Shown: positions 5,543-6,556 of the stretch, in pieces
How positions within the stretch are numbered: the first letter of the stretch is position 1
How the letters are laid out: each line of letters starts with the position of its first letter
DNA from: REEB509 sp044370335
GTDB lineage: Bacteria > Pseudomonadota > Alphaproteobacteria > Caulobacterales > Aquidulcibacteraceae
Direction: 5' to 3'
Assembly: GCA_044370335.1 (NCBI GenBank)
Contig: JBILVS010000143.1
Location: 1-6,556 of the forward strand
Length of the DNA stretch: 6,556 nucleotides
The notes under the pieces: generated by a model
Database searches by the model: none
Told to the model about the DNA's origin: nothing
The model's input: only the letters and a program-made list of their open reading frames with translations
Position numbers and translations under genes: made by a program

Positions 5543-6329
5543 TCAGGTCAGGGTCTCGATCAGCACCAGCCGGCCGCTGCAGCAGCGGCAGGTAGAGACC
5601 AGCCGATGTTCGGGCTCGGCAGTCTCGCCCGACGTGGGCTCCAGCGCGGGCGCCGGCGGTTCAACTTTGAGAGCCGCACGGGCCTTGGCGAGGGCTTCGG
5701 CGCGCACGCCATTGCCAAGGAAACCGACATGGCGGATGCGGTGGAAGCCGTCCGGCAAAACGTGCAACAGAAACCGGCGGATGAACTCGAACGCTTCCAG
5801 AACCATGGTCCCGTAGCGGGCTGCGCTATCCTTGCGTTAGTCCTTGACCTTGAACGTCACGCGCGCGCCATCGAAGGCGATCAGCCGACTGTTGGCGATG
5901 GCCACGCGGTGGGTGCAGCGGCGAGGTAGCGCAGACCCTCTCGGGCCCAGCGAAGGGCCGCTTGGCGTAGACGACCCAGTCAGCGAGCCAGAGTGGCTTC
6001 AGATGCGCCTTGAAAGCCGTGGGGTCGGCCAGATGGACGAGATCGCCGAAGAGGGCGAGCCGATCGGCTGCATGGGCCGCGAGGAGCCACTCCAGGATCA
6101 GGCGCCGAAACAGGTGCGACAGCACCCGCACTGGCAAGAAGAGGCCGCGCCGGCAAGCGATCCAGCGGCTCCCGTCGGGGCTCAGACCGCCGCCCAGCAC
6201 AATGCAAAGCGCCTGCGGATGGTGGGTGAGCGCGGATCCCCAAGTCTGCAGCACCAGGGTGGCGGCGACCTCGGCGCCCAGATGCTTGGGGTCGGCGCCG
6301 ATCGTGGTCAGTGTCTCGGCCGCCCCAAA
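5543..6329 (-). pseudogene. Decayed IS91-family (Y2/HUH) transposase, C-terminal half
   Basis: The conceptual product follows an IS91-family transposase in order: ETLTTIGADPKHLG, LQTWGSALTHHP, GGGLSPDGSRW, VLSHLFRRLILEWL, FGDLVHLADP, WVVYAKRPFAGPE, then THRVAIANSRLIAFDG and FEFIRRFLLHVLPDGFHRIRH, ending with a CRCCSGRLVLIETLT tail that keeps a partial CxxC. The frame changes around 5920-5934, best explained by two single-base deletions about 13 nt apart, and an in-frame TAA at 5837-5839 replaces a Tyr codon in KDYRK. The HUH site normally read as HPHVH has become HPQAL, and the second Tyr of the YxxxY motif is Cys. The enzyme is therefore dead several times over. Its N-terminal half is missing at the right, where an IS5-family sequence adjoins. 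The upstream limit near 6329 is approximate. Confidence 0.88.
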
Positions 6330-6373
6330 ACTGCCAGTCGGGGGCGCGGACCTGAAAAAGGGGCTGCTCTAGG
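6330..6373. mobile_element. Junction of IS5-family and IS91-family sequences
   Basis: Between the IS5-family transposase end and the first recognisable IS91-family residues are about 40 bp (CCCCTTTTTCAGG and flanking GC-rich sequence on the minus strand). These probably hold the IS5 terminal inverted repeat and the insertion point. Only one end of the IS5 element is inside the window, so neither the inverted repeat nor a target duplication can be confirmed. Confidence 0.35.
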
Positions 6374-6556
6374 TCACCGACTCATAAATCGCATCCACAA
6401 TCTGGCGGAAGCGAGTTTAACGAGCGCGAGATGATTTGAAGCGTGCTTTTCGAACCGGTTGGCGATGGCGCGAAAGTGCTTGAGCCTGTTGAAGAAGCGC
6501 TCGACAAGGTTGCGTTTGGCGTAGGTGGCTTTCCGCGGACGATAGGTCTTCTTTCG
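6374..6556 (-). CDS. IS5-family transposase, C-terminal end (runs off the window)
   Basis: The last 60 residues of a DDE transposase enter from the right edge, with the frame beginning exactly at 6556. YAKRNLVERFFNRLK fits the IS5 C1 signature Y(2)R(3)E(6)K, including the catalytic Glu. It continues HFRAIANRFEKHASNHLALVKLASARLWMRF, written here in two parts: HFRAIANRFEKH and LVKLASARLWMRF. Relatives commonly end RFYESVT. Here the DNA has TTT where TTTT would give that ending, so a one-base deletion changes the tail to RFMSR and moves the stop from a TAG at 6369-6371 to TGA at 6374-6376. The catalytic core is not affected by this. The DDE aspartates and the start lie outside the window, so activity cannot be judged. 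It probably inserted into the IS91-family element next to it. Confidence 0.87.
   Translation of the reverse strand, partial: RKKTYRPRKATYAKRNLVERFFNRLKHFRAIANRFEKHASNHLALVKLASARLWMRFMSR

Noticed and set aside
5844..6434. Plus-strand open frame antisense to the IS91-family remnant
   Set aside because: The minus strand shows unambiguous IS91-family homology in order; the plus frame has none and spans the IS5/IS91 junction.
1..6556. CRISPR array, tRNA, rRNA or riboswitch
   Set aside because: No regularly spaced repeats, no cloverleaf-like segments and no rRNA-like sequence were seen on either strand by eye.

Overview
The window is GC-rich DNA of alphaproteobacterial character (strong G/C third positions, short overlapping operon junctions, AGGAG-type ribosome binding sites, IS91- and IS5-family remnants). 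Caulobacterales or a close relative is plausible, but that is an impression and not a determination. Almost everything is encoded on the minus strand, so the window reads from right to left.

Right end (about 5540-6556): two decayed insertion sequences lie side by side. At the edge is the C-terminal end of an IS5-family transposase that continues past the window. It abuts the C-terminal half of a dead IS91-family Y2/HUH transposase, which has frameshifts, an in-frame TAA and lost catalytic residues. Positions 5168-5542 carry no convincing gene and probably hold the downstream flank of the IS91 element.

Centre (1641-5059): a tightly packed four-gene unit encodes an ABC-2 exporter ATPase, its permease, a DesK-type membrane sensor histidine kinase and a NarL/DesR-type response regulator. 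Junctions are a 1-nt overlap, a 31-nt gap and a 4-nt overlap. This is a self-contained sense-and-export module of the general YvfRS-YvfTU type. A hairpin overlapping the response regulator stop codon may terminate the unit.

Left (522-1535): a membrane-anchored serine hydrolase of the acyl-CoA thioester hydrolase/BAAT C-terminal family follows in the same direction after 105 bp. At the extreme left are the plus-strand end of an unrecognised protein, with a probable frame break, and a possible 43-residue reading frame that converges on the hydrolase.

The most interesting observation is a 15-bp near-palindrome, CATGACnnnTGTCAC (core TGAC-N4-GTCA). One copy lies about 92 bp upstream of the exporter ATPase start and one about 77 bp upstream of the hydrolase start. 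The simplest reading is an operator for the encoded response regulator. It would make the exporter, the two-component system and the hydrolase one regulon with an autoregulatory loop. The exporter/two-component architecture is a known type. The link to a BAAT-type hydrolase through a shared site is inferred here.
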